From Brevibacterium sp. 239c (GTDB lineage: Bacteria > Actinomycetota > Actinomycetes > Actinomycetales > Brevibacteriaceae): a DNA stretch of 64,000 nt. Below the pieces are notes generated by a model. The model ran no database searches, had not been told where the DNA came from, and saw nothing but the letters and a program-made list of their open reading frames with translations. Where the stretch lies: contig NZ_FXZH01000003.1 in assembly GCF_900169365.1 (NCBI RefSeq), positions 1 to 64,000 on the forward strand, written 5' to 3'. The translations under genes and the position numbers were made by a program. Position 1 is the stretch's first letter, and each line of letters begins with the position of its first letter. This document shows, piece after piece, positions 24,995 to 33,333 of the stretch.

Positions 24995-25330
24995 TCAGAT
25001 GTTGAAGCCCAGGGCACGCATCTGTTCGCGTCCGTCCTCGGTGATCTTGTCGGGACCCCACGGCGGCATCCAGACCCAGTTGATCCGGTAGGCCGGCACG
25101 ATGCCCTCGAGGCACTGAGCGGTCTGGTCTTCGATGACATCGGTCAGCGGGCAGGCCGCAGACGTCAGCGTCATTTCGACAACGGCGGTGCCGTCGTCTT
25201 CGACGGAGAGTCCGTAGACGAGTCCGAGGTCGACGATGTTGACGCCGAGCTCAGGATCCATGACGTCCATCATCGCTTCGCGCACCTCGTCGATGCTGGC
25301 ATTCTGCGGTGCGTCTATCACTTCGGGCAT
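24995..25330 (-). CDS. sufT: SufT-like DUF59 (MIP18) iron-sulfur assembly factor
   Basis: The 111-residue protein is a DUF59/MIP18-family factor that helps mature iron-sulfur proteins. It has DPELGVNIVDLGLVYGL near 28-44 and the conserved Cys in LTSAACPLTDVIEDQ near 57-71, followed by the typical WMPPWGPDKITEDGREQM ending. ATG 25330 is preceded by AGGAGTAAGA. The reading extending to 25402 overlaps sufU and is not family-like. It is the last gene of the suf operon, 2 bp after sufU, matching the position of Rv1466-type proteins in actinobacterial suf operons. Confidence 0.9.
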   Translation of the reverse strand: MPEVIDAPQNASIDEVREAMMDVMDPELGVNIVDLGLVYGLSVEDDGTAVVEMTLTSAACPLTDVIEDQTAQCLEGIVPAYRINWVWMPPWGPDKITEDGREQMRALGFNI

Positions 25331-25332
25331 TC

Positions 25333-25800
25333 TTACTCCTTCAGAGACGTTTGGGCTTGGTTGAGTGCGTCCTTGAACGCGACCCAGGACAGGAGCGCGC
25401 ACTTGATCCTGGCCGGAAACTTGGACACTCCGGAAAACACCGCAGCGTCGCCGAGTATTTCCTCATCTCCCGCCATTGTTCCACGAGAGTGCATGAGTTC
25501 GTGGAATTTCGCTTCGATGTCGAGCATGCCCTCGACACTGTTCTCCGCAGCAAGCTCTGTCAGAACAGAGGCCGAGGCCATGGAGATCGAGCATCCGTCA
25601 CCGGTCCAGCGCACGGCGATTCCGCCGTCTTCGCCGATCTCGGTCTCGAGTTCGATCTCGTCGCCACAGGTGGGGTTGATCTGGTGCGAGGAGCCGTGTG
25701 CCCCAGCAGCACTGTCGCCGAGTAAGTCGGAGTTGCCAGCACGCTCCCGGGAATGATCGAGGATGACCTGTTGGTAGAGCTGTTGCATCTGAGTGCTCAT
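25333..25800 (-). CDS. sufU: SufU, zinc-dependent sulfurtransferase partner of SufS
   Basis: SufU accepts sulfur from the SufS persulfide for cluster building. The 155-residue protein has the three Cys ligands of SufU, Cys45 (NPTCGDEIE), Cys70 (GDGCSISMAS) and Cys134 (RIKCALLSW), plus Asp47. The N-terminal LYQQVILDHSRERAGNSDL is also characteristic. In Gram-positive bacteria these residues bind zinc and swap ligand with the SufS Cys. ATG 25800 lies 10 bp past the sufS stop. The same frame runs open far upstream inside sufS, but that is a shadow of sufS. Confidence 0.93.
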   Translation of the reverse strand: MSTQMQQLYQQVILDHSRERAGNSDLLGDSAAGAHGSSHQINPTCGDEIELETEIGEDGGIAVRWTGDGCSISMASASVLTELAAENSVEGMLDIEAKFHELMHSRGTMAGDEEILGDAAVFSGVSKFPARIKCALLSWVAFKDALNQAQTSLKE

Positions 25801-25810
25801 GAAACGTCCC

Positions 25811-27061
25811 TCACTCGACTCCGAAGAAGCCGCGGACTTCGCCCAGGGCGTGCAGAAACTGTTCGCAGTCCTCGGTGTTGTTGTACAGGTAGGTGCTCGC
25901 CCGTGTCGTGGCAGTGACGCCGAAGCGTCGGTGCAGAGGCTGCGCGCAATGATGCCCGACCCGCACTGCGACTCCTTGGGAGTCGAGGTACTGACCCACA
26001 TCGTGGGCGTGGACTCCGTCGACGTCGAAGGCCACAGTCCCGATCCTGTTCTCGGCGGACCCGAGAACCGTGATACCGGGGATCTCGGCGATTCCATCGA
26101 GCAGTACGGTGGCGAGTTCGCGCTCATGATCGAAGATATTCTGCAGACCCACCTCGGCAAGGTAATTGACCGCGGTGGTAAATGCCGCGACCTCGGCCAC
26201 AGGTTGTGTGCCCGCCTCGAAACGCTGCGGAGCATCCATGAACTGTGACCCTTCCATGGTCACCGTGGTGATCATGGAACCGCCGGTCAGCACGGGCGGC
26301 AGTGAATTCAGCAGCTCCGATCTGCCCCACAGGGTGCCGAGACCGGTGGGTCCCAGCGCCTTGTGTGCGGAGAAGGCGGCGAAGTCGACGTCGAGGTCGA
26401 CGAAGTTCACGGGCATGTGCGGGACGGATTGGCAGGCGTCGAGAACGACGAGCGCTCCGACCTGCCGGGCCCGAGCGACGAGCGTGTCGACCGGGTTAAT
26501 GGTGCCGAGCACATTCGACACGTGGGTGAAGGCGAAGACCTTGGTGGTCTCGTCGACGATGGAATCCAGGTTACTGAGATCGAGTTCCCCGGAATCCGTG
26601 ACCGGAAGCCAACGGATTTGGGCGCCAGTGGACTGTGCCAGCTGCTGCCAGGGGACGAGGTTCGCGTGGTGTTCCATCTCGGTCACGACGATGGAGTCAC
26701 CGGGTCCCACTGCGAAACGCTGTGCGGCCTGTCCCCCGAAGCCATGGCTGGCTCGGTCGATGCCCAGCGCGACCACATTGAGTGCCTCGGTGGCGTTCTT
26801 CGTCCAGATCACCTGTTCCGGTGTTCCGCCGACGAGGTTCGCCACTGCTTCCCGGCCTGCCTCGAATGCGTCGGTGGCCATCACCGCGAGCGAATGAGCT
26901 CCACGGTGGACGGCGGCATTGCGCTGCGAGTAGTACTCGGTGAACGTGTCGATGACGCACTGCGGCTTCTGGGAAGTCGCGCCCGAGTCGAGATAGCTCA
27001 GGGACGACTCCCCGATCCTGGTGTCCAGGATCGGGAAGTCGTTCCGCAGGCGAGAGAACAT
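25811..27061 (-). CDS. sufS: Cysteine desulfurase SufS
   Basis: SufS removes sulfur from L-cysteine, forming an enzyme persulfide passed to SufU. The 416-residue group II desulfurase has SYLDSGATSQKP near 22-33, TKNATEALN near 87-95, the PLP lysine K234 in FSAHKALGPTGLGTLWG, and the catalytic Cys372 in RVGHHCAQPLHRRFG. Its ATG overlaps the sufC stop at 27061, showing tight coupling. A small frame-shifted ORF within this gene is a shadow. Confidence 0.95.
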   Translation of the reverse strand: MFSRLRNDFPILDTRIGESSLSYLDSGATSQKPQCVIDTFTEYYSQRNAAVHRGAHSLAVMATDAFEAGREAVANLVGGTPEQVIWTKNATEALNVVALGIDRASHGFGGQAAQRFAVGPGDSIVVTEMEHHANLVPWQQLAQSTGAQIRWLPVTDSGELDLSNLDSIVDETTKVFAFTHVSNVLGTINPVDTLVARARQVGALVVLDACQSVPHMPVNFVDLDVDFAAFSAHKALGPTGLGTLWGRSELLNSLPPVLTGGSMITTVTMEGSQFMDAPQRFEAGTQPVAEVAAFTTAVNYLAEVGLQNIFDHERELATVLLDGIAEIPGITVLGSAENRIGTVAFDVDGVHAHDVGQYLDSQGVAVRVGHHCAQPLHRRFGVTATTRASTYLYNNTEDCEQFLHALGEVRGFFGVE

Positions 27062-27819
27062 CAGGCTGGTGCCTGCAGGAAGCGGTCGTAGCCTTCGTTC
27101 TCGAGGCGCTCGGCCAGCTCTGGTCCGCCTTCTTCAGCAACCTTGCCCTTGATGATCACGTGGACGTGATCGGGCTTGACGTAGCTGAGAATGCGGGTGT
27201 AGTGGGTGATGAGGAGAACGCCGACATCCGTCGTTTCGCGCACCCGGTTGATGCCCTCGGAGACGATGCGCAGGGCATCGACGTCGAGACCGGAGTCGGT
27301 CTCGTCGAGAACGGAGAACTTGGGCTTGAGCATCTCCATCTGCAAGATCTCGTGGCGCTTCTTCTCGCCGCCGGAGAATCCTTCGTTGACGTTGCGGCTG
27401 GCGAACTCGGGATCCACGCGCAGCTTCTCCATCGCGGACTTGAGGTCCTTCGTCCAGTGACGCAGCTTCGGAGCTTCACCGTCGATGGCGGTCTTGGCCG
27501 AGCGCAGGAAATTCGTCACGGTCACGCCGGGGACCTCGACGGGGTACTGCATGGCGAGGAAGAGTCCGTGCTTAGCGCGCTCGTCGACGGACATCGCGAG
27601 GACGTCTTCTCCGTCGAGGGTGACCTCGCCGGAGGTCACCTTGTACTTCGGGTGACCGGCCAGGGAGTAGGCCAGAGTCGACTTGCCGGAGCCGTTGGGG
27701 CCCATGATGGCGTGGGTTTCGTTGGAGTTGATCTCCAAGTTGATGCCGTTGAGGATCGGCTTGGGACCGGTTTCGGTTTCGACGCTGACGTGCAGGTCGG
27801 TGATCTTCAGAATGGACAT
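27061..27819 (-). CDS. sufC: SUF complex ATPase SufC
   Basis: SufC is the ABC-type ATPase of the SufBCD scaffold, driving cluster assembly rather than transport. The 252-residue protein shows Walker A GPNGSGKST near 39-47, EEVTLDG-like SGEVTLDGEDVLAM, the signature FSGGEKKRHEILQMEML near 148-164, and Walker B FSVLDETDSGLDVDALRI near 170-187. The Walker B glutamate within LDETDSGLD is the SufC hallmark. It lies 51 bp downstream of the Rieske gene, with its own AAAGGATTG ribosome-binding site. Confidence 0.96.
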   Translation of the reverse strand: MSILKITDLHVSVETETGPKPILNGINLEINSNETHAIMGPNGSGKSTLAYSLAGHPKYKVTSGEVTLDGEDVLAMSVDERAKHGLFLAMQYPVEVPGVTVTNFLRSAKTAIDGEAPKLRHWTKDLKSAMEKLRVDPEFASRNVNEGFSGGEKKRHEILQMEMLKPKFSVLDETDSGLDVDALRIVSEGINRVRETTDVGVLLITHYTRILSYVKPDHVHVIIKGKVAEEGGPELAERLENEGYDRFLQAPA

Positions 27820-27870
27820 GTCAATCCTTTTCAGTTCAGGGTAAGCGTGGTGATCAGTTGAGCGTGCTGG

Positions 27871-28188
27871 TCAATTGAGCACTGTGCTCGGGTCGAGCAG
27901 GATGCGGCCGGCGATCTCCTTGCAGTCATAGACTGCGACGGGCTCGAAGGCCGGTGGGCTCAGTGGTCGGCCGGTGGTGAGGTCGAACTGGGAGCCGTGG
28001 AGCCAACATTCGATGGCACAGCCCTCCACTTCGCCCTCGGCCAGCGACACTTCGCCGTGGGTGCAGACATCGTCGATGGCATGGATCGTGCCGTCGGAGT
28101 CGCGGGCGATGCAGATCTCGTAGTTGTCCACTTCGATTCGCATCGTCGCGCCCGCGGCCACCTCGGAGGCGGCCGCAACGTCGATCAT
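27871..28188 (-). CDS. Rieske-type [2Fe-2S] ferredoxin
   Basis: The 105-residue protein is a small Rieske protein with both cluster loops: CTHGEVSLAEG near 41-51 and CWLHGSQFDLTTGRPLSPPA near 62-81. Two Cys and two His ligands are therefore all present. Such ferredoxins sit inside suf operons of actinobacteria, where they are presumed to supply electrons or act as a first client; this is inference from context. ATG 28188 is used. GTG 28194 would overlap the sufD stop by a few bases and add two residues. Confidence 0.9.
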   Translation of the reverse strand: MIDVAAASEVAAGATMRIEVDNYEICIARDSDGTIHAIDDVCTHGEVSLAEGEVEGCAIECWLHGSQFDLTTGRPLSPPAFEPVAVYDCKEIAGRILLDPSTVLN

Positions 28189-28190
28189 GG

Positions 28191-29366
28191 TCACAGAACG
28201 CTCCGGGAGAGTTCTTCCTCGATTCGCTCATTGAGGACTTCTTCGATCTCGGGCACCTGGATCTTCTGGATCACTTCGTTGAAGAATCCGCGGACCACGA
28301 GCTGACGGGCGACTTCCTCGGGGATGCCGCGGCTCATCAGGTAGAACAGGTGCTCTTCGTCGAAACGGCCGGTCGAGGAGGCGTGTCCGGCACCGGCGAT
28401 GTCGCCGGTCTCGATCTCCAGGTTCGGCACCGAGTCAGCACGTGCCCCATCGGAGAGGATGAGGTTGCGGTTGAGCTCGTAGGTGTCGATGTCGAGGGCC
28501 TCGGGGCGGATGAGCACATCGCCGATCCAGACGCTGCGTGCGTCCTTGCCCTGAAGAGCGCCCTTGTAGTGGACGTTCGACGTTGCTTTAGGCGTGTTGT
28601 GGTCGACGTAGGTGCGGTGCTCGAGGTGCTGACCGGCATCGGCGAAGTAGAGTCCGAGAAGTTCGGCCTCTCCCCCGGCTGCCGAGTAGCGCACGTTCGT
28701 GTTCAGGCGCACGATGTCACCGCCGAGGGTGATGACGATGTGCTTGAACTTCGCATCCTTGCCCACGATCGCGTCGTGCTGGCCCAGGTGCTGGGATTCG
28801 TCATCCCAGAGCTGCAGGGACACAAAGGTCACGTTTGCACCATCACCGATGACGAGGGACACGAGCTCGGAGAACCGAGCCGATCCTTCGTGTTCGACGA
28901 CGATGGTCGCCTTCGCGTTCGCTCCGACGGAGACGACGGTATGCCCGTGCGAGATGTCGTTGCCGGTGCCGTCGGCGTGGATGATCACAGCGCCATCGAT
29001 CTCAGTTCCGGCGGGAACCGAGTAGTGGGTCACGGCGGGAGCACGGTTGGCTGCCACTACAGCGGCCCGGTCCTCGGGCTCGAGGATGCCCAGCTCCTGT
29101 GCGGCCTCCAGCGAGATCTCCTCAACGGAGATCCCCTCTGGCAGTTCGCCCTTCGTGGTCAGCTTCGCCCCGGAAGCAGCATCGGTGAAGAAATCGCTGA
29201 GCTTGCGCACCGGTGAGAAGCGCCATTCCTCTTCGCGTCCGTTCGGGACGGAGAAGTCGTCGACATCGAAGCTGCGTGTGCGTGCGTCCCGCTTGGAATC
29301 GGGGACATGAACGTCGGCGCCATGAGAGTGCTCATCGAGGCCCAACGGATTGGTGGTATCAGTCAC
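28191..29366 (-). CDS. sufD: SUF scaffold subunit SufD
   Basis: SufD pairs with SufB and SufC to form the cluster-building scaffold. The 391-residue protein has the N-terminal NGREEEWRFSPVRKL motif near 42-56, a right-handed beta-helix core, and the C-terminal [46 protein letters not shown]. His in GHASSTGRF is the conserved functional residue of the SufB/D interface. It starts 36 bp after sufB, with an AAGGAG-like site. Confidence 0.95.
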   Translation of the reverse strand: MTDTTNPLGLDEHSHGADVHVPDSKRDARTRSFDVDDFSVPNGREEEWRFSPVRKLSDFFTDAASGAKLTTKGELPEGISVEEISLEAAQELGILEPEDRAAVVAANRAPAVTHYSVPAGTEIDGAVIIHADGTGNDISHGHTVVSVGANAKATIVVEHEGSARFSELVSLVIGDGANVTFVSLQLWDDESQHLGQHDAIVGKDAKFKHIVITLGGDIVRLNTNVRYSAAGGEAELLGLYFADAGQHLEHRTYVDHNTPKATSNVHYKGALQGKDARSVWIGDVLIRPEALDIDTYELNRNLILSDGARADSVPNLEIETGDIAGAGHASSTGRFDEEHLFYLMSRGIPEEVARQLVVRGFFNEVIQKIQVPEIEEVLNERIEEELSRSVL

Positions 29367-29402
29367 TTAGAAAACTCCTTAAGCAGTCGGTGGCAGGCTG
29401 GA

Positions 29403-30833
29403 TCAGCCCACGCCACCTTCCATCTGGATTTCGATGAGGCGGTTGAGCTCGAGGGCGTATTCCATCGGCAGCTCACGTGCGATGGGTTCGACGAACCCGC
29501 GCACGATCATCGCCATGGCCTCGGTCTCTTCCATGCCGCGGCTCATGAGGTAGAAGAGCTGATCCTCACTCACCTTCGACACGGTGGCCTCGTGACCGAG
29601 GGTCACGTCGTCCTCACGGATGTCGATGTATGGGTAGGTGTCCGACCGGGAGATGTTGTCAACCAGGAGCGCGTCACAGAGCACATTGTTCGACGAGCCC
29701 TTGGCTCCAGGGTGCACGTGGACGAGTCCACGGTAGCCGGAGCGTCCGCCGCCGCGAGCCACGGACTTCGCCACGATCGAGGAGTGCGTGTTCGGAGCCG
29801 AGTGGACCATCTTGGCACCGGTGTCCTGGTGCTGGCCCTCGCCGGCGAATGCCACGGACAGGGTCTCTCCGCGTGCATGCTCACCGGTGAGCCAGATCGC
29901 CGGGTATTTCATGGTGACCTTGGAGCCGATGTTGCCATCGACCCATTCCATGGAAGCGCCCTCTTCGGCGATGGCACGCTTGGTGACGAGGTTGTAGACG
30001 TTGTTCGACCAGTTCTGGATGGTCGTGTAACGGACCTTCGCATCCTTCTTGGCCACGATCTCGACGACCGCCGAGTGCAGCGAGTCGGTCTTGTAGATCG
30101 GTGCGGTGCAGCCCTCGACGTAGTGCACGGACGAGCCTTCGTCGGCGATGATGAGGGTGCGCTCGAACTGACCCATGTTCTCGGTGTTGATCCGGAAGTA
30201 GGCCTGCAGGGGGATCTCGACGTGGACGCCCTTGGGGACGTAAACGAAGGAGCCGCCGGACCAGACTGCCGTGTTCAGTGCCGAGAACTTGTTGTCACCG
30301 GAGGGGATGATCGACCCGAAGTACTCTTCGAAGATCTCGGGGTACTCACGGAGACCGGTGTCGGTGTCCATGAAGATGACGCCCTGCTTCTCGAGCTCTT
30401 CGTTGATCTGGTGGTAGACGACCTCAGACTCGTACTGGGCGGCCACACCGGCAACGAGACGCTGCTTCTCTGCTTCGGGGATGCCGAGGCGATCGTAGGT
30501 GTTGCGGATGTCCTCTGGCAGATCTTCCCAGGACGTAGCCTGGCCCTCTGTCGAGCGGACGAAGTACTTGATGTCGTCGAAGTGGATGCCGGTGAGGTCA
30601 GCACCCCAGCTGGGCATCGGCTTCTTCTCGAACAGCTTCAGCGCCTTGAGGCGGCGCTGGAGCATCCAGTCCGGTTCGTCCTTGAGCTTCGAGATGTTGC
30701 GGACGACGTCTTCCGAGAGACCGCGCGCAGCGAACTCGCCTGCGTCGTTGCTGTCGTGCCAACCGTATGCGTACTGCCCGAGGTCTTTGAGCTCGGGGTT
30801 AGCATCGATGATCCGATTGCCTGTGTCAGTCAT
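29403..30833 (-). CDS. sufB: SUF scaffold subunit SufB
   Basis: SufB is the catalytic scaffold on which [Fe-S] clusters form. The 476-residue protein has [27 protein letters not shown] sequence near 35-57, [24 protein letters not shown] near 194-217, [21 protein letters not shown] near 240-260 with the conserved Cys, and the C-terminal [38 protein letters not shown]. There is no intein, unlike the mycobacterial SufB. ATG 30833 overlaps the sufR stop (ATGA), so sufR and sufB are cotranscribed and coupled. Confidence 0.96.
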   Translation of the reverse strand: MTDTGNRIIDANPELKDLGQYAYGWHDSNDAGEFAARGLSEDVVRNISKLKDEPDWMLQRRLKALKLFEKKPMPSWGADLTGIHFDDIKYFVRSTEGQATSWEDLPEDIRNTYDRLGIPEAEKQRLVAGVAAQYESEVVYHQINEELEKQGVIFMDTDTGLREYPEIFEEYFGSIIPSGDNKFSALNTAVWSGGSFVYVPKGVHVEIPLQAYFRINTENMGQFERTLIIADEGSSVHYVEGCTAPIYKTDSLHSAVVEIVAKKDAKVRYTTIQNWSNNVYNLVTKRAIAEEGASMEWVDGNIGSKVTMKYPAIWLTGEHARGETLSVAFAGEGQHQDTGAKMVHSAPNTHSSIVAKSVARGGGRSGYRGLVHVHPGAKGSSNNVLCDALLVDNISRSDTYPYIDIREDDVTLGHEATVSKVSEDQLFYLMSRGMEETEAMAMIVRGFVEPIARELPMEYALELNRLIEIQMEGGVG

Positions 30834-31549
30834 CGTGAACCTCCTTGAGGTCGATCATTGCTGTGGATGAGTGGTCTGGTGAGTTCCGAGGTCGGAATGT
30901 GGGTGGTGCAGACATGGTCGCCGTGAGCCAGTGAGGACAGCCGACGAACATCGACGCCCAGATAGTCCGAGAACATCGCGAGCTCTGCTTCGCAGATCTC
31001 GGGGAACTCGGAGGCGACTGCCTGGATCGGACAATGCCCTTGACACAGCTGCATCGCTTCGAGAGGGGTTCCGGCCGCCACCGGTGTCGCTGAGGCGGCG
31101 TACCCTTCCTTGGTCAATGCGGCAGCCAGTCCCCGGGAGCGGGAAGCCACGGTGGTGCCTCCCCGTCGGTCCAGCTCCGGGCCGAGGCGGTCGCGGAGTT
31201 TCGCAACCAGGTCCTCGGTGAAACCCTCAACGGCTTCAGGACCGACTCGGTCCTTCATAAACCGCAGGATGTCGACTGCCAGCTGGTCATAGGAGTGACT
31301 GACCGACCCGTGACCACGCGAGGTGACCACATAATGTCTGGCCGGTCTGCCACGGCCTGCCTGCTTGCCAGCGAGCTCTCGGACTTCGATGAAGCCCTCG
31401 TCCGCCAGCGCATCCATATGACGACGAATCGCCGCCGGAGTCAGGTCAAGCCCTTTCGCCAACGCCGAGGCAGTGATCGGCCCTTCATCGAGCACCGATC
31501 GAAATACCTTCTCTCGGGTACGGCGATCTTCTGTGTCGTTCGCAACCAT
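30830..31549 (-). CDS. sufR: SufR, iron-sulfur-sensing repressor of the suf operon
   Basis: SufR is a winged-helix repressor that holds an iron-sulfur cluster and relieves repression when clusters are lost. The 239-residue protein has an N-terminal helix-turn-helix ([32 protein letters not shown] near 25-56) and a [13 protein letters not shown] wing. C-terminal cysteines Cys169, Cys173, Cys186 and Cys214 could ligate the cluster. ATG 31549 has AAGGAGGTGGAGA directly upstream, an ideal ribosome-binding site. It leads the suf operon and is itself behind the CAAC-N6-GTTG operator at 31571, so it should autoregulate. Confidence 0.93.
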   Translation of the reverse strand: MVANDTEDRRTREKVFRSVLDEGPITASALAKGLDLTPAAIRRHMDALADEGFIEVRELAGKQAGRGRPARHYVVTSRGHGSVSHSYDQLAVDILRFMKDRVGPEAVEGFTEDLVAKLRDRLGPELDRRGGTTVASRSRGLAAALTKEGYAASATPVAAGTPLEAMQLCQGHCPIQAVASEFPEICEAELAMFSDYLGVDVRRLSSLAHGDHVCTTHIPTSELTRPLIHSNDRPQGGSR

Positions 31550-31570
31550 TCTCCACCTCCTTGACTAACA

Positions 31571-31584
31571 CAACACTATTGTTG
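31571..31584. promoter_or_regulatory. SufR-type operator CAAC-N6-GTTG
   Basis: CAACACTATTGTTG is a palindrome with 5-bp arms (CAACA/TGTTG). It fits the CAAC-N6-GTTG site reported for Streptomyces SufR. It lies 22 bp upstream of the sufR start. On the minus strand it covers TAGTGT, a plausible -10 spaced 18 bp from TTTACG. Binding would block the sufR-sufB promoter. Confidence 0.82.
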
Positions 31585-31603
31585 CGTAATTTGTTTCGTA
31601 AAA

Positions 31604-31622
31604 CTAGGTGAGCCTAACTACA
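31604..31622. promoter_or_regulatory. DtxR/IdeR-like iron box between sufR and the ABC exporter
   Basis: CTAGGTGAGCCTAACTACA matches the 19-bp IdeR/DtxR consensus TTAGGTTAGSCTAACCTAA at 14 positions by hand count. The core AGGTGAGCCTAAC differs from AGGTTAGCCTAAC at one base. It overlaps the likely -35 region of both divergent promoters, so it could couple iron level to either suf or the ABC operon. Confidence 0.65.
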
Positions 31623-31640
31623 GGCCGATTCGACGCGTCG

Positions 31641-31646
31641 TAGAAT
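31641..31646 (+). promoter_or_regulatory. -10 box TAGAAT of a likely leaderless promoter for the ABC exporter operon
   Basis: TAGAAT is followed six bases later by GTG 31653. There is no Shine-Dalgarno, so the transcript probably begins at or next to the start codon. Confidence 0.55.
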
Positions 31647-31652
31647 GGTGTG

Positions 31653-32579
31653 GTGTCAGAATCGGCCCTCACTATCCGTGGTCTCCATTACTCGTACGGC
31701 GCACACCACGTCGTCGACGGGATCGACCTCGATGCCACCACCGGATCCATCCTCGGTGTGCTCGGCCCCAATGGTGCTGGCAAGTCGACGACGATCTCCC
31801 TGGCGGTGGGCACAAGGCCTCCCGATGCCGGCCAGGTCGAGATCTTCGGCCACGATCCCTACCGTGAACATGGACGCACATCGCTGCTCGCCGGTGTCAT
31901 GCTCCAAGACGGCGGGCTGCCGATGAGCGCGAAACCAATCCAGGTGCTGCGACATCTCGCCTCGCTCTATCCCAACCCGCTGACCATCGACGAACTCGCC
32001 GAGCCGTTGGGCATCCACGAATTCTCCTCCCGCACGATTCGTCGCCTCTCCGGCGGCCAGAAGCAGCGCGTGGCACTGGCGGCCGCACTGATCGGTCGGC
32101 CCCGGCTCGTCTTCCTCGATGAGCCCTGCGCGGGGCTTGATCCCCAGGCTCGGGCGGTCGTCCACGATTTCATCCGGGAGCTCGCGGCCGCCTCGGTGGC
32201 TGTGGTCCTGACCACCCATGACCTCGCCGAGGCGGAAGAGCTCGCCGATGAGGTCGTCGTCATCGATCGCGGTCGCATCATCGCCCAGGGTGCACCCGAG
32301 GAGCTGCGCAATGCCTCCCCCGCCGGTCGCCGACTTGTCATCACCGTCAGCCAGCTCCTGGAGCCGGCACCACGAGAACTTCTCGCATCCATGAACACGA
32401 TCGCCCCCACCTCGGCGGTGGGACCGGCCTTCGTCGCCGACGGCGACCTCAACAGTGCACAGATCGCGGGCCTGTGTACGGCAGTTGCCGATGCGGGACT
32501 GGCGATCACGGACATCGACATGCATTCGCAGTCCTTGGCTGATGTGTTCTTCGAACTCACTGGCAGGCCGCTGCGATGA
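31653..32579 (+). CDS. ABC exporter ATP-binding protein
   Basis: The 308-residue protein has an ATPase domain with Walker A GPNGAGKSTT near 38-47, signature LSGGQKQRVALAAAL, Walker B LVFLDEPCAGLDPQ, and the H-loop in VVLTTHDLAEAEELAD. A C-terminal extension of about 90 residues is typical of the CcmA/DrrA drug- and polysaccharide-export type. GTG 31653 is preferred; GTG 31650 is one codon earlier. It overlaps the permease gene by ATGA. This pair next to ctaA also occurs at the same place in other actinobacteria (Rv1456c-Rv1458c). Its cargo is unknown; a heme-related role is a guess from position. Confidence 0.88.
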   Translation: MSESALTIRGLHYSYGAHHVVDGIDLDATTGSILGVLGPNGAGKSTTISLAVGTRPPDAGQVEIFGHDPYREHGRTSLLAGVMLQDGGLPMSAKPIQVLRHLASLYPNPLTIDELAEPLGIHEFSSRTIRRLSGGQKQRVALAAALIGRPRLVFLDEPCAGLDPQARAVVHDFIRELAAASVAVVLTTHDLAEAEELADEVVVIDRGRIIAQGAPEELRNASPAGRRLVITVSQLLEPAPRELLASMNTIAPTSAVGPAFVADGDLNSAQIAGLCTAVADAGLAITDIDMHSQSLADVFFELTGRPLR

Positions 32580-33325
32580 GCCAGGATTACGCAATGAGTT
32601 CCAGACGCGTCATGTCGCAGGTGCAGTTCGAGACGATCTCCGTCCTCCGTAATGGCGAACAGCTGCTGCTCTCACTCATCCTGCCGCTGGGAATGCTCAT
32701 ATTCCTGGCGAAGACTCCTCTGCTCCGCGGCCTGGGCATCGTAGCAGAGGGAACGGACCCGCTGACCGTGGCACTGCCCGGCGCACTGAGTCTGTGTCTG
32801 GCGTCGACCGCGTTCACCGGTCAGGCGATCGCCACTGCCTTCGACCGCCGCTATGGGGTCCTGCGCCAGCTGGCGACGACGCCGCTGGGCACGAACGGTC
32901 TCATCCTGGGCAAGCTGGGAGCGGTCATCGCCGTTGTCATCATCCAATTCATACTTGCCTTCGCTATCGCTCTGGGCCTCGGCTTCGACGGCCCCATGAA
33001 CGTCCTCGCACTGATCCTGGCCACGGTTCTTGGCACCGCAGCGCTCCTGTCTCTAGGCTTGCTCATGGCAGGAACCGTGCGCGCCGAGGCCACTCTGGCA
33101 GGCGCGAACCTGATCTGGGTGCTTATGGCCGGTGTCGGCGGGCTCGTCATCGCGCACCCGGGAGAATGGGGCACCGTGGTCGGCTATCTGCCTTCCGGTG
33201 CCCTCGGCGATGCGATGCGCGCTGCCGTCGGCGGTGCGGGAATGGATATCAAAGCATTGATCGTGCTCCTCGTGTGGGGGCTGGTGGGAACGCTTGCGGC
33301 ACGCAGGTGGTTCCGATTCGAATGA
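32576..33325 (+). CDS. ABC-2 type exporter permease
   Basis: The 249-residue integral membrane protein has about six hydrophobic segments, including LLLSLILPLGMLIFLA, LGAVIAVVIIQFILAFAIALGLGF, ALILATVLGTAALLSLGLLMAG and ALIVLLVWGLVGTLAA. The amphipathic DRRYGVLRQLATTPLGTNGLILGKL motif is the characteristic coupling region of ABC-2 permeases. It begins inside the ATPase stop codon (ATGA) and ends 8 bp before the ctaA start, so all three genes share one transcript. Confidence 0.88.
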   Translation: MSQDYAMSSRRVMSQVQFETISVLRNGEQLLLSLILPLGMLIFLAKTPLLRGLGIVAEGTDPLTVALPGALSLCLASTAFTGQAIATAFDRRYGVLRQLATTPLGTNGLILGKLGAVIAVVIIQFILAFAIALGLGFDGPMNVLALILATVLGTAALLSLGLLMAGTVRAEATLAGANLIWVLMAGVGGLVIAHPGEWGTVVGYLPSGALGDAMRAAVGGAGMDIKALIVLLVWGLVGTLAARRWFRFE

Positions 33326-33333
33326 GGAGAGAA

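Noticed and set aside
24895..25140. An 81-codon frame containing the palindrome-encoded DVPAGTS peptide
   Set aside because: It overlaps the sufT C-terminus in another frame and the terminator hairpin, so it is most likely non-coding.
29307..30848. A 513-codon open frame on the plus strand opposite sufB
   Set aside because: It is a mirror frame of sufB with a biased, low-complexity composition and no recognisable family.
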